Positions 17,607 through 26,795 of a stretch of DNA of 64,000 nt are shown here, piece by piece. The stretch's first letter is position 1, and each line of letters starts with the position of its first letter. The position numbers were made by a program, and so were the translations under genes. The DNA is from Chengkuizengella axinellae (lineage in GTDB: Bacteria > Bacillota > Bacilli > Paenibacillales > KCTC-33759): the NCBI RefSeq assembly GCF_030730905.1, contig NZ_JAVAMP010000002.1, forward strand, positions 62,001 to 126,000, read 5' to 3'. Below the pieces are notes generated by a model that was given only the letters and a program-made list of their open reading frames with translations, made no database searches and was not told the origin of the DNA.

Positions 17607-17653
17607 AAAAAATAACAAAAATACAAACATTTGTTCGAATTTTGTTATTTTTT
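17607..17653 (-). terminator. AT-only hairpin terminator for the Gfo/Idh/MocA gene
   Basis: AAAAATAACAAAAT pairs with ATTTTGTTATTTTT, with T-runs on both sides and the LexA-type box in the loop. On the minus strand it lies 50 bases after the oxidoreductase stop. Confidence 0.5.
17624..17637 (-). promoter_or_regulatory. LexA (DinR) box
   Basis: On the minus strand: CGAACAAATGTTTG. It matches the B. subtilis consensus CGAAC-RNRY-GTTY at every defined position except the last base. The right half overlaps a possible -35 (TTGTAT), with TATAAT 18 bases further on, then the coiled-coil gene. Confidence 0.65.
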
Positions 17654-17706
17654 TCTGGAAATTAGGAATATTTATACTCTTTGTTTAGGTTGAAATGAAT
17701 TTATTT

Positions 17707-18642
17707 TTACTTTTTCAATTTTTCATTTATTATCATAGCTAAATCTAATGATTTTATCGCATCATTTATACTAATTTTACTAGAGTTGATGTCTTTCCCA
17801 CAACAATCTAAAACATGTTTAATCGATTTTTCATAACAGTTGCTTTGATCCATTTCTACTTTTTCTTTCTTTTCATTTGTATATTCAACTAAATTGATTT
17901 CATTCTGATTTTCATAACACCGTTCAACAAACTCTATTGTTCCTTTTTCAAATACAACCTCATATGAAACTGTAAAGGGATAACTGACAGGCATCATAGA
18001 GGAGGTTTGAATCTCAACTAATACATTTTTATATTGAAGCTGAACATCTACGTGAGATTGCCCATTTTTGCCTTGAATTCCGACCACAGAAATATTTTTT
18101 GGATGATCCAGCAGCCATGCAACAAAATCTAGTTCATGAATCATTAAATTAGTCACGATATGATTCAATCCTAAATCTCCCCACAAAGGAGGTGTTTTTC
18201 TTTTTAAATGAATGGCGTTTAACTTTCCGTAAGTATTGTTTTGCACAGCTTCATGGATTATTTCGTATGGACGTTCAAATTTAATAAATAGGTTTATAAA
18301 TAGTTTTTTGCCATACATTTGTTCAGCTTCTTTCATTTCAAGTGCATCTTGGAGAGTTAAACTTACTGGAGTTTCACAAAAAACATGCTTCCCATTTTTT
18401 AATGCCTCAATGACATATTTTTTATGCAATTTACTTGGTAAACAAATATCAATTAAATCTATTTCTGGGTTTTCTATGATATTCTCTATTTGAGATGTAG
18501 TTTTTATATTCATTTCTTTTTCTATTTTACTTCGTTTTTTTTCATCTCTACCATATATAATAATAGAATCAATCTGTTTGGATTTTTGATAAATGCTTGC
18601 ATGGTAAGCTCCAAATCCTGTCCCTAAAATACCAATTTTCAT
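17707..18642 (-). CDS. Gfo/Idh/MocA family oxidoreductase
   Basis: 311 residues from ATG 18642, with GGAGAG upstream. The N-terminal Rossmann fold begins MKIGILGTGFGAYHASIY, then IIYGRDEKK; CLPSKLHKKYVIEALKNGKHVFCETP follows, where the family has its EKP/ETP lysine loop. Here it is ETP, so the usual lysine is absent. The C-terminal half is the alpha/beta substrate domain (LIHELDFVAWLLDHP with the conserved His-Asp). Members oxidise or reduce sugars and inositols with NAD(P). It is divergent from the WYL regulator and separated from it by an inverted-repeat operator. The substrate is unknown. Confidence 0.85.
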   Translation of the reverse strand: MKIGILGTGFGAYHASIYQKSKQIDSIIIYGRDEKKRSKIEKEMNIKTTSQIENIIENPEIDLIDICLPSKLHKKYVIEALKNGKHVFCETPVSLTLQDALEMKEAEQMYGKKLFINLFIKFERPYEIIHEAVQNNTYGKLNAIHLKRKTPPLWGDLGLNHIVTNLMIHELDFVAWLLDHPKNISVVGIQGKNGQSHVDVQLQYKNVLVEIQTSSMMPVSYPFTVSYEVVFEKGTIEFVERCYENQNEINLVEYTNEKKEKVEMDQSNCYEKSIKHVLDCCGKDINSSKISINDAIKSLDLAMIINEKLKK

Positions 18643-18686
18643 AAGTATACTCTCCTTCATAATTATTGTATGATTAGTATACTTGA

Positions 18687-18716
18687 GTATTGTTGCCATC
18701 TGTTTGTCAACAATAC
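18687..18716. promoter_or_regulatory. Inverted-repeat operator between divergent genes
   Basis: Arms GTATTGTTG and CAACAATAC are perfect, with a 12-base spacer. It lies in the 107-bp region between the oxidoreductase and the WYL regulator and is the best candidate binding site for that regulator. Confidence 0.5.
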
Positions 18717-18749
18717 AAAATAAAATGTGCATTGGGGTTGTTTCTATCT

Positions 18750-19703
18750 ATGAGAGTGCATAGACTGATTTCTATATTGTTACTTGTTGAATCTAATGGA
18801 ACAATGAAAGCGAAGGAGCTTGCAGAAAAACTTGAAACTTCAGTACGTACAATTTACAGAGATATTGATATTCTTTGTGAGGCTGGTTTTCCATTGATTA
18901 CATCAACAGGACCAAAAGGAGGTATACAATTCATAGATGGGTATTCAGTAGATATTGAAAAACTGCATTCTGATGATTTTATTCCCCTTTATCTTAGTGG
19001 TACGGGAATTTTGCCAGATAAACAAAGTCATATGGGATTGAAGCTAAGTAATACTTTATTAAAACTGGAAAAAAACCTCCCTTCTAAATTCCTTTTTGAC
19101 CTAGAAAAAGCTAAGAAGCGATTTCACTTTGACGTATCCCCATGGTGGGGGGAGAAACAAACGCTGCGTTACATGGATCTGATGATTAACTCCGTATGGA
19201 AGCATAAAAAAATAAATATTTCTTATGAAAAAGCAAATGGAGATATCTCAAAAAGAAGGATTCAACCTTATGGAATTGTTGTAAAAAGAGTAAACTGGTA
19301 TCTAATTGCGTATTGTGAAGAAAAAAAAGAGATAAGGACATTCCGGTGCGAGCGTGTAACTAAGGTTGAAGTAACTGAAGAGTATTATTCAGTGCCAGAA
19401 CAATTTTCTCTAGAAGAACATTGGAAAAGTAGTGAAAAACAATTTAAAATAAATCGTACGGAAATAGAAGTCTACTTAGTACGAATAAAGCTGCAGAAAC
19501 GTTGGATCCCTTTGCTGGAAAAGCTTGAAGTGGTTGAGTTTAAACAGAACAGTGAAGAGGTATCTGCGACAATAAATATGTTTAAATATGAATATGCATG
19601 TCAAGATATTATGGAGTTCATAGGGTGTGTTGAAGTACTCGAACCATTTGAGCTAAGAGAATATATAAAGAATGAAGTTTCAAATTTATTGTTGAAATAC
19701 TAG
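18750..19703 (+). CDS. HTH and WYL domain transcriptional regulator (YafY type)
   Basis: 317 residues from ATG 18750 (start MRVHRLISILLLVE). The N-terminal winged helix-turn-helix has the DeoR-like motif MKAKELAEKLETSVRTIYRDIDILCEAG. The centre and C-terminus form a WYL domain (KINISYEKANGDISKRRIQPYGIVVKRVNWYLIAYC), where Trp-Tyr-Leu is visible. This class senses small ligands or nucleic acid and usually regulates a divergent neighbour, here the oxidoreductase. The ribosome site is weak. Confidence 0.88.
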   Translation: MRVHRLISILLLVESNGTMKAKELAEKLETSVRTIYRDIDILCEAGFPLITSTGPKGGIQFIDGYSVDIEKLHSDDFIPLYLSGTGILPDKQSHMGLKLSNTLLKLEKNLPSKFLFDLEKAKKRFHFDVSPWWGEKQTLRYMDLMINSVWKHKKINISYEKANGDISKRRIQPYGIVVKRVNWYLIAYCEEKKEIRTFRCERVTKVEVTEEYYSVPEQFSLEEHWKSSEKQFKINRTEIEVYLVRIKLQKRWIPLLEKLEVVEFKQNSEEVSATINMFKYEYACQDIMEFIGCVEVLEPFELREYIKNEVSNLLLKY

Positions 19704-19764
19704 AGATTTATTTAAAACTTGAAACATTGTGATAAATGCAAAATATTAATATTGGAGGTTTATT

Positions 19765-20223
19765 TTGGATTACATACGATGGATTAGAAGTAAAGTTGGG
19801 CATGATAAAATCTTTTTAAATTTTGCTGGTGGTTGTGTTGTAAACGAGAAAGGGGAGATTTTATTACAAAAAAGAGGAGATAAAAAAGCTTGGGGATTTC
19901 CTGGAGGAGCACTTGAACTAGGAGAATCTGCAGAAGAAGCGGCGATTAGAGAAATAGAAGAAGAAACTGGACTTAGCGTACAGGTTGATGAGTTAATCGG
20001 GATTTATACTAAATACAATGATGAATATCCGAATGGTGATAAAGCACAAACAATCTTGTTTTTTTTCAAATGTTCAATCAAAGGTGGAGAACTGGTTGTA
20101 GATCAAAAAGAAACATTGGAGTTGAAGTTTATTAGACCAGAACATGCACCCGCATTAGTGAATCAACAACATGAAGATGGCTTGAAGGATTACCTTTCAG
20201 GTCAAAAAAGTGTCATTAGGTAA
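19765..20223 (+). CDS. Nudix hydrolase
   Basis: 152 residues from TTG 19765 (GGAGG 7 bases upstream). The Nudix box GGALELGESAEEAAIREIEEETGL (about 46-69) is complete, with the metal-binding REIEEE. Leading segment WIRSKVGHDKIFLNFAGGCV and the later YNDEYPNGDKAQTI are typical of the small Nudix proteins that dephosphorylate nucleoside or coenzyme diphosphates. The substrate cannot be read from the sequence. It lies 61 bases after the WYL gene and may share its transcript. Confidence 0.85.
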   Translation: MDYIRWIRSKVGHDKIFLNFAGGCVVNEKGEILLQKRGDKKAWGFPGGALELGESAEEAAIREIEEETGLSVQVDELIGIYTKYNDEYPNGDKAQTILFFFKCSIKGGELVVDQKETLELKFIRPEHAPALVNQQHEDGLKDYLSGQKSVIR

Positions 20224-20279
20224 TAAGAAAAGCTTGAAATCGAAACCTGCATTAATTATAATAAATAGGTATTCAACAA

Positions 20280-20326
20280 TGTAATCGATTACATATTTAT
20301 TTCATTGTTTTACGTATTTTACGTAA
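20280..20326. promoter_or_regulatory. LacI-type operator palindrome and a second inverted repeat
   Basis: TGTAATCGATTACA (20280-20293) is a perfect 14-bp palindrome with the central CG expected of LacI-family operators. A second inverted repeat, TTACGTA-TTT-TACGTAA, follows at 20310-20326. Both lie in the 345-bp gap before the LacI-family gene, probably for autoregulation. The gap also contains, at about 20405-20550, a coding-like trace (frame reading GDWQISDEDRNQVV, one stop, then DSVKEGFDDISEDPQVIF) that looks like the end of a lost gene. Confidence 0.55.
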
Positions 20327-20568
20327 ATAGTGATCAGAATTAAGAAGTTCACTTTTTAAAAATATAAGAATTTATAAATGATCAAATTCAATATTTAAAG
20401 AAAATCAACCTGTAAAGTAAAAAGTAAACTCGGTGATTGGCAAATCTCTGACGAAGACAGAAATCAAGTTGTCAGCTCATGTATGATTATTGAGTGATAG
20501 TGTAAAAGAAGGTTTCGATGATATCTCCGAAGATCCACAGGTGATTTTCTAATTAGGAGTTAAGATGT

Positions 20569-21573
20569 ATGACAAAAATGTCCGATGTCGCTAAACTTGC
20601 CAAAGTGTCTACTGCTACAGTTTCAAGAGTACTGCAAAAACCTGATACAGTAAAAGAAGAAACTAAGAAAAAGGTATTAGAGGCGATCAAAAAGCTTGAC
20701 TATCAACCAAACATTTTAGCTAGAAATTTTAGACGATTGGAAACAAAAACAATACTTGTTGTTATGCCAAACATACTAAATAATGTGTTTTCAGAAATTG
20801 TAGTTGGTATTGATTATGAAGCAACAAAAAATGGTTATCAAGTGATCTTAGGTAATACGATGTTAGAGGAGCAAAGAGCGCACGGATTTATGAATCACCT
20901 GAAGCAAAAACAGGTGGATGGCATGATTTTATTAACAGCAAGAGTGGACATAGATGACTTAGTAAAAGTAGCGAATGAATACCCGCTTGTACTAGTATCA
21001 GATTATTTAGAGGAGTCTGATCTTGTCACAACTGTTGCGATTAACAACATGAAGGATAGTTATACGATTACTGAACATTTAATCAATTTAGGACATAAAA
21101 AAATAGCCCACATTTCAGGTCCATTAGATATGTCTATATGTAGAGATCGATTAAGTGGATATCAAGATGCTTTAATGGATCATGACATTCATATTCAATA
21201 TGATTACTTAACCAAAGGGGATTATTCATTTCAATCAGGGTATGACAATACGCTAAATTTATTAGCTCTTCAGAACCCTCCCACTGCTATATTTGCAGCT
21301 AGTGACATAATGGCAATGGGAGCTATAAAAGCAGTCAAGTCAAAAGGACTTCAAGTGCCTCATGACATAGCAGTAGTTGGATTTGATGATGTTGAGTTTT
21401 CTAAAATCTTTGAACCTGCACTCACAACAATGGCTCAACCCTTTTTTGATATGGGAAAAACCGCTATGCAATTATTAAAGCAAAAAATCGTTGGAGAACA
21501 AGTACAAAATCAATTCATTGAATTAAAAAGTGAATTGAAAACTCGAGAATCATGTGGATTTAATTTAAAGTGA
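20569..21573 (+). CDS. LacI-family transcriptional regulator
   Basis: 334 residues. The N-terminal helix-turn-helix and hinge are clear: MSDVAKLAKVSTATVSRVLQKPDTVKEET, then LDYQPNILARNFR. The periplasmic-binding-protein-like core follows (residues about 60-330), with KKIAHISGPLDMSICRDRLSGY and IAVVGFDDVEFSKIFEPALTT. The downstream gene encodes a mannonate dehydratase-like enzyme, so a sugar acid is the likely effector. The 14-bp palindrome at 20280 is its probable site. ATG at 20569 follows TTAGGAGTT. Confidence 0.9.
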   Translation: MTKMSDVAKLAKVSTATVSRVLQKPDTVKEETKKKVLEAIKKLDYQPNILARNFRRLETKTILVVMPNILNNVFSEIVVGIDYEATKNGYQVILGNTMLEEQRAHGFMNHLKQKQVDGMILLTARVDIDDLVKVANEYPLVLVSDYLEESDLVTTVAINNMKDSYTITEHLINLGHKKIAHISGPLDMSICRDRLSGYQDALMDHDIHIQYDYLTKGDYSFQSGYDNTLNLLALQNPPTAIFAASDIMAMGAIKAVKSKGLQVPHDIAVVGFDDVEFSKIFEPALTTMAQPFFDMGKTAMQLLKQKIVGEQVQNQFIELKSELKTRESCGFNLK

Positions 21574-21701
21574 ATTCTAGTTAGTTTTTCTCAATATGAA
21601 ATCGATATCATTTGAATAATATTAAAGGTTAAGGGAACTTTGTAACGTATACACATAAAATAGCCATTTTTGAAACTAAAAAAAGCGAGGAATAATGCTA
21701 A

Positions 21702-22898
21702 ATGATTACAATTAGAGATGTAAAAACAATTCTTACAGCACCTGAAGGAATTAATCTTGTCGTAGTAAAAATTGAAACATCTGAGCCAGGGTTATATGGT
21801 TTAGGATGTGCTACATTCACACAAAGATATTTAACAGTTCACAACGCAATAGAGGAATATTTAAAACCATTTTTAATTGGAAAAGATGTTCAACGCATTG
21901 AAGATATTTGGCAAACCTCAATGGTAAGTGGATATTGGAGAAACGGACCTGTTCTGAACAATGCGATTTCTGGTGTAGATATGGCATTATGGGACATTAA
22001 AGGAAAACTGGCCAATATGCCTTTATATCAACTATTGGGAGGGAAATGTCGAGAAGCAGCGCCTGTTTACATACATGCTGATGGAAGAACTAAGGAAGAA
22101 GTTGCAGAAAATGTTCAATCCTTTATGGGGGAAGGATATCGATATATTCGCTGTCAAATGGGCCTATACGGTGGTAAAGAACAAAAGATGGTTAAGCCTG
22201 AAAATGCACTTGAAGGAGCCTATTATGATCCTAAAGTATACATGAGAGATGTAATAAGTTTATTTGACCATTTACGTTCTGAGCTTGGTGCAGAAATTGA
22301 ACTATTACATGATGTGCATGAGCGCTTAGCTCCTATTGATGCTGTTAGATTTGCAAAGCAACTAGAACCATACAACTTGTTTTTCTTAGAAGATGCTCTG
22401 CCGCCTGAACAGGTTGAATGGTTTAAGAGGATTAGACAGCATAGTACAACCCCTATCGCAATGGGAGAGTTATTTAATAACCCTAACGAATATATCCCAT
22501 TGATCAAGGATCGTTTAATTGATTATATACGAATCCATGTGAGTCAAATTGGTGGAATTACACCTGCTAAAAAATTAATCTCATTATGTGAATCATTTGG
22601 AGTAAGAACGGCGTGGCATGGTCCTGGTGATCTTTCTCCTGTAGGTCATGCTGCAAATGTACATCTTGATATCAGCAGTATTAATTTTGGTATTCAAGAA
22701 ATGAATAAATTTAACGATGCGATCCAAGAGGTATTCCCTGGTACTCCTGAAGTGAGAAATGGATATGTTTATCCGAACGAAAAACCTGGAATTGGTGTAG
22801 ATATCAATGAAGAATTAGCGAAAAAGTACCCTTGTACAAATGAGTTGCCAACATGGACTTTAGCAAGATTGCCAGATGGAACTTCTGCACGTCCTTAA
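21702..22898 (+). CDS. ManD/RspA-type sugar-acid dehydratase (enolase superfamily)
   Basis: 398 residues. N-terminal capping domain (MITIRDVKTILTAPEG...) and an enolase-type barrel. Seen: NNAISGVDMALWDIKGKLANMPLYQLLGGK, the metal-ligand motifs LLHDVHERL, FLEDALPPEQ and MGELFNNP, and the end motif TAWHGPGDLSPVGHAANVHLDI. This is the D-mannonate/D-gluconate dehydratase group that includes E. coli RspA; many members have weak activity, so the substrate is open. The pairing with a LacI regulator favours hexuronate or aldonate use. Transcription probably starts in the 128-bp gap after the regulator, where TGTAACGTATACA (21641) is a possible second, imperfect operator. A terminator follows. Confidence 0.85.
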   Translation: MITIRDVKTILTAPEGINLVVVKIETSEPGLYGLGCATFTQRYLTVHNAIEEYLKPFLIGKDVQRIEDIWQTSMVSGYWRNGPVLNNAISGVDMALWDIKGKLANMPLYQLLGGKCREAAPVYIHADGRTKEEVAENVQSFMGEGYRYIRCQMGLYGGKEQKMVKPENALEGAYYDPKVYMRDVISLFDHLRSELGAEIELLHDVHERLAPIDAVRFAKQLEPYNLFFLEDALPPEQVEWFKRIRQHSTTPIAMGELFNNPNEYIPLIKDRLIDYIRIHVSQIGGITPAKKLISLCESFGVRTAWHGPGDLSPVGHAANVHLDISSINFGIQEMNKFNDAIQEVFPGTPEVRNGYVYPNEKPGIGVDINEELAKKYPCTNELPTWTLARLPDGTSARP

Positions 22899-22929
22899 AT
22901 GAAACAAACATTGTGCTATGAGTAGACTG

Positions 22930-22972
22930 AGGATAGGGAAATGGAAATGTTATATTTCTCTATCCTTTTTCA
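22930..22972 (+). terminator. Terminator of the ManD-like gene
   Basis: A 12-bp stem AGGATAGGGAAA / TTTCTCTATCCT (one mismatch), followed by TTTTTC. Confidence 0.85.
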
Positions 22973-23008
22973 CTTCTCTACAGTACAATTGAATGGCTGG
23001 TAATCCAC

Positions 23009-23500
23009 TTAATTCATTTTATCGGTAGGAGGTGTAATTCCAGTGATAGCGCAACTGGATATAGCATACATTGGAGTGCCGTTTACTTCTTTAGCAATTA
23101 CAATGCCTTCTCCTACATCACATATTATGACTTCTAAATCTCCATCATCTGCTTGAATACAAATAGCCACAGTCTCATTAATTAATGATTGGGCTACATT
23201 TGTAATAGGGTCTTCAGCACAAGCACATTCTCCTTTTATATTTTTTTGAATTTGTTTTAAGTTAAAAGAAACGGTTTCATCTATTTCTATATATGAGATA
23301 TTTGCGGTCGGTAGGAAACTTTGCATCGTTTCACCACTTTGCAACCCAGTAACTATAAAGTTTTTTGCTTCTTGGATTTCAAAAAAATTAAAGCGTTGTT
23401 CTCTTGAGAAGATAGTAACCTCTATCCCAAGTTCTGCTAACTGTTGACAAATACATTGCATTGGACAAACGCAACAATCGCATAATGTTTTATCAAACAT
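23009..23500 (-). CDS. Cysteine-rich hypothetical protein
   Basis: 163 residues, starting at ATG 23500 behind AAAGGAG. The N-terminus has a CDCCVCPMQCICQQL cluster (six Cys within 13 residues); two further Cys lie in GECAC and one in SCAITG near the end. The middle alternates short beta segments (FIVTGL, ISYIEIDE, VAICIQADDG). There is no signal peptide and no recognised enzyme motif. Similar Cys-rich proteins occur in Paenibacillaceae, sometimes in several copies; spore-surface cross-linking is a reasonable guess but not shown here. Stands alone. Confidence 0.6.
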   Translation of the reverse strand: MFDKTLCDCCVCPMQCICQQLAELGIEVTIFSREQRFNFFEIQEAKNFIVTGLQSGETMQSFLPTANISYIEIDETVSFNLKQIQKNIKGECACAEDPITNVAQSLINETVAICIQADDGDLEVIICDVGEGIVIAKEVNGTPMYAISSCAITGITPPTDKMN

Positions 23501-23696
23501 TTAACATTCTCCTTTCTTTTCAATGTTTAAGATAAATATTCTCATTCTTTTTAGACTATGATTGTTCTTTCTCCTTGGTGTGGACTTTTGTCCCTTCTAT
23601 AATTAAAAATTATATAATTGGACGTAAAATAGATTATATTCCTAATGAATAATCCATGGTGCAGTGAAACACAGGCATATTTTAAGTTCTTCTCAC

Positions 23697-23738
23697 AAAA
23701 CGAGCCAGCACTTCCTTAAGGAAATGCTGGCTCGTTTT
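23697..23738. terminator. Strong terminator overlapping the end of the 465-residue gene
   Basis: A 14-bp perfect stem AAAACGAGCCAGCA / TGCTGGCTCGTTTT. The minus-strand stop codon (23716-23718) lies in the loop. Confidence 0.88.
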
Positions 23739-25113
23739 CCATTATTTTCAGATGATCTGTTTCATATTGATAATAGAAACTTAAATCTGAATCGTATGGG
23801 TTCCATATACTAAATTCAAAGAAAGAGTTATTTTCATTACGGAAAAAAACATGTTTTGTAATACCCAACATCTCAGGTAGGTTTTTATACTGGATCGTAT
23901 TTTCGTGCAACCCTACAGCTTCAAGCTGCCCTTCATTCCAACGTATAATTGAGACATCCCATCGATACTCACTTATTATTTCCTTTTTCCCATCATGGTC
24001 TAAATCTATAAATTTGGGAGCGCCCCAGTTGTCAAAAAGAAGCCATTTTTCATTTAGTTCATCGTATACAACATATTCAAAACGCACACTATCGCCATAA
24101 GTCCCGATTAAATTTAAGCTATTATGTACACTATGATCTCTATTTTGCAGTATTTTTATATCAGGTTTATCCGTGTAGATACAGTGACAATATTTAAGAA
24201 AAAACATTTGATTCTCATATTCTATATAATAATAAAAATATGATTTGTTCTCCTGAGTAATTTCTTTGTATACATGTAATAAAATTGCCTTCCCTTCCAA
24301 ATCACCAAAAGGGAATGAGTTTACTTTTTTCCAATTCTCTTCAGGTTCAACTTTTACTGCCTCACTGTATTTTAAAGGAGTAAAAGATAAATCGATTACA
24401 TTAGGTGCTTCTACAGTAGGGATGGTATATATTGATGATAATCCCTTTCCTTGATTTATTGTCATTAGTATAATACTGTGCATTCGTTCGGAGGCTTTAA
24501 TTTTAGAACTCAGTATACCTGGTGATTCATATGAGAATGGATTAATTCTGTATGTTTCTTCAATGTCATTCCCATTAAGTAGTTTAATTTGAATCGTAAT
24601 TTCTTTTGTGAAATGAGACATCGCTTCTTCAACAAACTCTTCTAGAGTACTCTCTGAGTACTCTTCTATGAAATGTTTCTTTAGGTTTGAAAGAGATACA
24701 CCATCGATCATAATTTCCTCTACGTTGTTTTCTAAATCATATAGTTTACTCATTCTAGTTGGTTTTTCAGCGGCTTCATAAACTTTTAACTGATTTTCTA
24801 ATTTTGCTATTAGACGGAAAGTAGGTTGATATCCAACCATTTCATAGATCTCTGTATTTGTTGGTAAATAACTAGCATCACCATTTTTAAAAATGTAACT
24901 AGAGCATGTTGCAGGATCTAATTGATTTTCAATCTTTCCTATCTTATTACCTCTGATAACTTCGTCATGTAAAATAGTGTTTGTTGTATCAATATATTCG
25001 GCACCGTTTGTTTTTAATTTATCCTCCCACTGAAAATATACAGGATCAGAACATGGATTAGAAGTTTCATGACTAGTTGTCATGATGAGGAAGAATAGTA
25101 TTAATTTAATCAA
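23716..25113 (-). CDS. Hypothetical secreted or surface protein
   Basis: 465 residues from TTG 25113 (GGAGG 7 bases upstream). The first 13 residues are hydrophobic (MIKLILFFLIMTT) and may be a short signal sequence. The rest is acidic, with mixed helix in the middle (about 110-200) and a beta-rich C-terminal half containing FIDLDHDGKKEIISEY, a calcium-loop sequence like those of FG-GAP/VCBS-type repeats. I do not recognise the family. It is transcribed away from the tail island and is not obviously part of it. Confidence 0.6.
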   Translation of the reverse strand: MIKLILFFLIMTTSHETSNPCSDPVYFQWEDKLKTNGAEYIDTTNTILHDEVIRGNKIGKIENQLDPATCSSYIFKNGDASYLPTNTEIYEMVGYQPTFRLIAKLENQLKVYEAAEKPTRMSKLYDLENNVEEIMIDGVSLSNLKKHFIEEYSESTLEEFVEEAMSHFTKEITIQIKLLNGNDIEETYRINPFSYESPGILSSKIKASERMHSIILMTINQGKGLSSIYTIPTVEAPNVIDLSFTPLKYSEAVKVEPEENWKKVNSFPFGDLEGKAILLHVYKEITQENKSYFYYYIEYENQMFFLKYCHCIYTDKPDIKILQNRDHSVHNSLNLIGTYGDSVRFEYVVYDELNEKWLLFDNWGAPKFIDLDHDGKKEIISEYRWDVSIIRWNEGQLEAVGLHENTIQYKNLPEMLGITKHVFFRNENNSFFEFSIWNPYDSDLSFYYQYETDHLKIMENEPAFP

Positions 25114-25326
25114 AGTACAGCCTCCAATAAGTAATGGATGATGATAATTATTATATAGTATTTTGGATCATTTCTACTAGACTAAATGAGAGGATGAAAA
25201 GAAATTTATTTGTGAACTTTGAAGAATATCTAAGATAAATAAGTAAACTAAAACTTACATAATTAATTATTATAATATAAATATAAAATAATTATAATAT
25301 CATGAGTGTTATGGAGGAATGATTAT

Positions 25327-25911
25327 TTGAACAATGAAATCAGAGCCAAAAAACTAGTCATAGAAATTCAGCAATCTAGCAACCAAAATACTAAACAACA
25401 AAATATACAGACTATTTTGGATATTTTAAAGCAATTTCGATTTTCTTTAGCAAAACGTTATAAAAATAAAGGGGTTGAATTGGAAGATATTATCCAACAA
25501 GTTGATTTGAAAATGATTGAAGCGATTTATGATTACAATGAACATAAAGATTCTTCTGTTATTAGACATTTGATTTGCAGAACACGCAATGGCATTTGGA
25601 ATTTTTACAGGAAAGAAATGAACTATTTTGATGAAAATAGGAAGAAGGTTGACTTTGATGAACAGGAAGAAAATTATGCCATCATACAAGGTGAAGATAA
25701 ATTATTAATTCAAAATATCGTTCTATCTAATGGATTAAAAAAACTTAATCTATTTCAAAGAGAGGTGATTAGAAAATACTTTTTCGAGGATAAAACACAA
25801 TCGATGATCGCTAAGGAATTTAATATTACTCAAGGAAATGTAAGCAGAGCTAAGCAAAGAGCATTGAAGGAACTAAAAAAATATATGGAAGATGATGATA
25901 TCCAGCTTTAA
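25327..25911 (+). CDS. Sigma-70-family factor, Xpf-like, at the head of the tail island
   Basis: 194 residues from TTG 25327, with GGAGG 9 bases upstream. The centre holds region 2-like sequence (KNKGVELEDIIQQVDLKMIEAIYDYNEHK, then ICRTRNGIWNFYRKE). The C-terminus is a region 4 helix-turn-helix (LNLFQREVIRKYFFEDKTQSMIAKEFNITQGNVSRAKQRALKEL). It resembles phage-type sigma factors such as Xpf of PBSX, which turn on late tail genes. It is followed, after 173 bases, by the tail genes in the same direction. The upstream region is extremely AT-rich. I infer that it activates the tail operon. Confidence 0.8.
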   Translation: MNNEIRAKKLVIEIQQSSNQNTKQQNIQTILDILKQFRFSLAKRYKNKGVELEDIIQQVDLKMIEAIYDYNEHKDSSVIRHLICRTRNGIWNFYRKEMNYFDENRKKVDFDEQEENYAIIQGEDKLLIQNIVLSNGLKKLNLFQREVIRKYFFEDKTQSMIAKEFNITQGNVSRAKQRALKELKKYMEDDDIQL

Positions 25912-26002
25912 ATAATTTATCTTTCATAGCATTATTCTAATTATTTCATGAAGTTTATAGGATGAGACTAATATATTTCATATTCTTTTTTTCCCCTTTT
26001 CA

Positions 26003-26040
26003 CAGGAGGGTACATTAGAACTCTCTATGTTATCCTCCTG
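26003..26040 (+). promoter_or_regulatory. Hairpin in the tail operon leader
   Basis: AGGAGGGTACAT pairs, with a bulge, with ATGTTATCCTCCT. There is no T-run, so it is not a terminator. It lies 45 bases before the first tail gene and may be a transcript-stabilising or regulatory structure. Confidence 0.3.
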
Positions 26041-26084
26041 TACATAAGTAAACACAAAGTAGAATATATAAAGGAGGTGAGTAA

Positions 26085-26780
26085 ATGGAAAATACAAATC
26101 TAATCGAACTATCTTTATATTATAAGTTGAAAGAGTTCCTTTCAGAAAAAATAGAGCTAGAAGAGGCAGTAAGTGAAGATCAAATCGTGTATTCTTTACA
26201 AAAAAATCTTATTGAAACAAATTCAGCTATTGAAGTTTTTGTGAATCAAGAACTTGTTGAAACTAGTGAATACACTGTCAATTATATGCAAGGAACAATC
26301 ACTTTTCATTCCCCGTTAGTTTCTTCTGATCTAGTAACAGCTAATTACCAAGCAAGTAAAGTCCATTTTTACGATATTAACAAAGAATTCATAACAGATC
26401 AATTTAACTACCCTGCTATTTGTATTTATGAGAGTAAACGCAAATATGAACCCATTGAATTTGGTACAGCTCGAAAAAGTATAATTGCAAACTGGTTCAT
26501 AGATGTGTGGTCTGATGATGTGAAGCAAAGAAATGATATTTCAGATCAAGTCATAACATTATTGCTAGAAGAAGATATAGATATAGTGGATTATAATGTA
26601 TCCTTGCCGATTCATGCTGATGGAACAATAAATCCAATTTTTAATCCACAAAATAATATTTTAGGAAATTTATTAATGAATAGCATAAACTACGAGAAAA
26701 AAGGAAGTTTAGATAATGAAACAACAACAACGTATTTAACTCAAATAAATACAGAGTTTGTTGTAAATATAACAAATTAA
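26085..26780 (+). CDS. Putative tail terminator/completion-like protein
   Basis: 231 residues; AAAGGAGGTGAG precedes ATG 26085. It begins with a helical segment (LYYKLKEFLSEKIELEEAV), then a beta-rich part with VNQELVETSEYTVNYMQGTITFHS, a form seen in phage structural proteins, where a beta hairpin ends in a turn before an FHSP-type strand. The second half (NWFIDVWSDDVKQRNDISDQVITLL) resembles tail-terminator or neck-type proteins, which cap the tube. Position directly before the tube-like protein supports this. Family assignment is by context and pattern only. Confidence 0.45.
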   Translation: MENTNLIELSLYYKLKEFLSEKIELEEAVSEDQIVYSLQKNLIETNSAIEVFVNQELVETSEYTVNYMQGTITFHSPLVSSDLVTANYQASKVHFYDINKEFITDQFNYPAICIYESKRKYEPIEFGTARKSIIANWFIDVWSDDVKQRNDISDQVITLLLEEDIDIVDYNVSLPIHADGTINPIFNPQNNILGNLLMNSINYEKKGSLDNETTTTYLTQINTEFVVNITN

Positions 26781-26795
26781 AGGGAGAGATTATTT

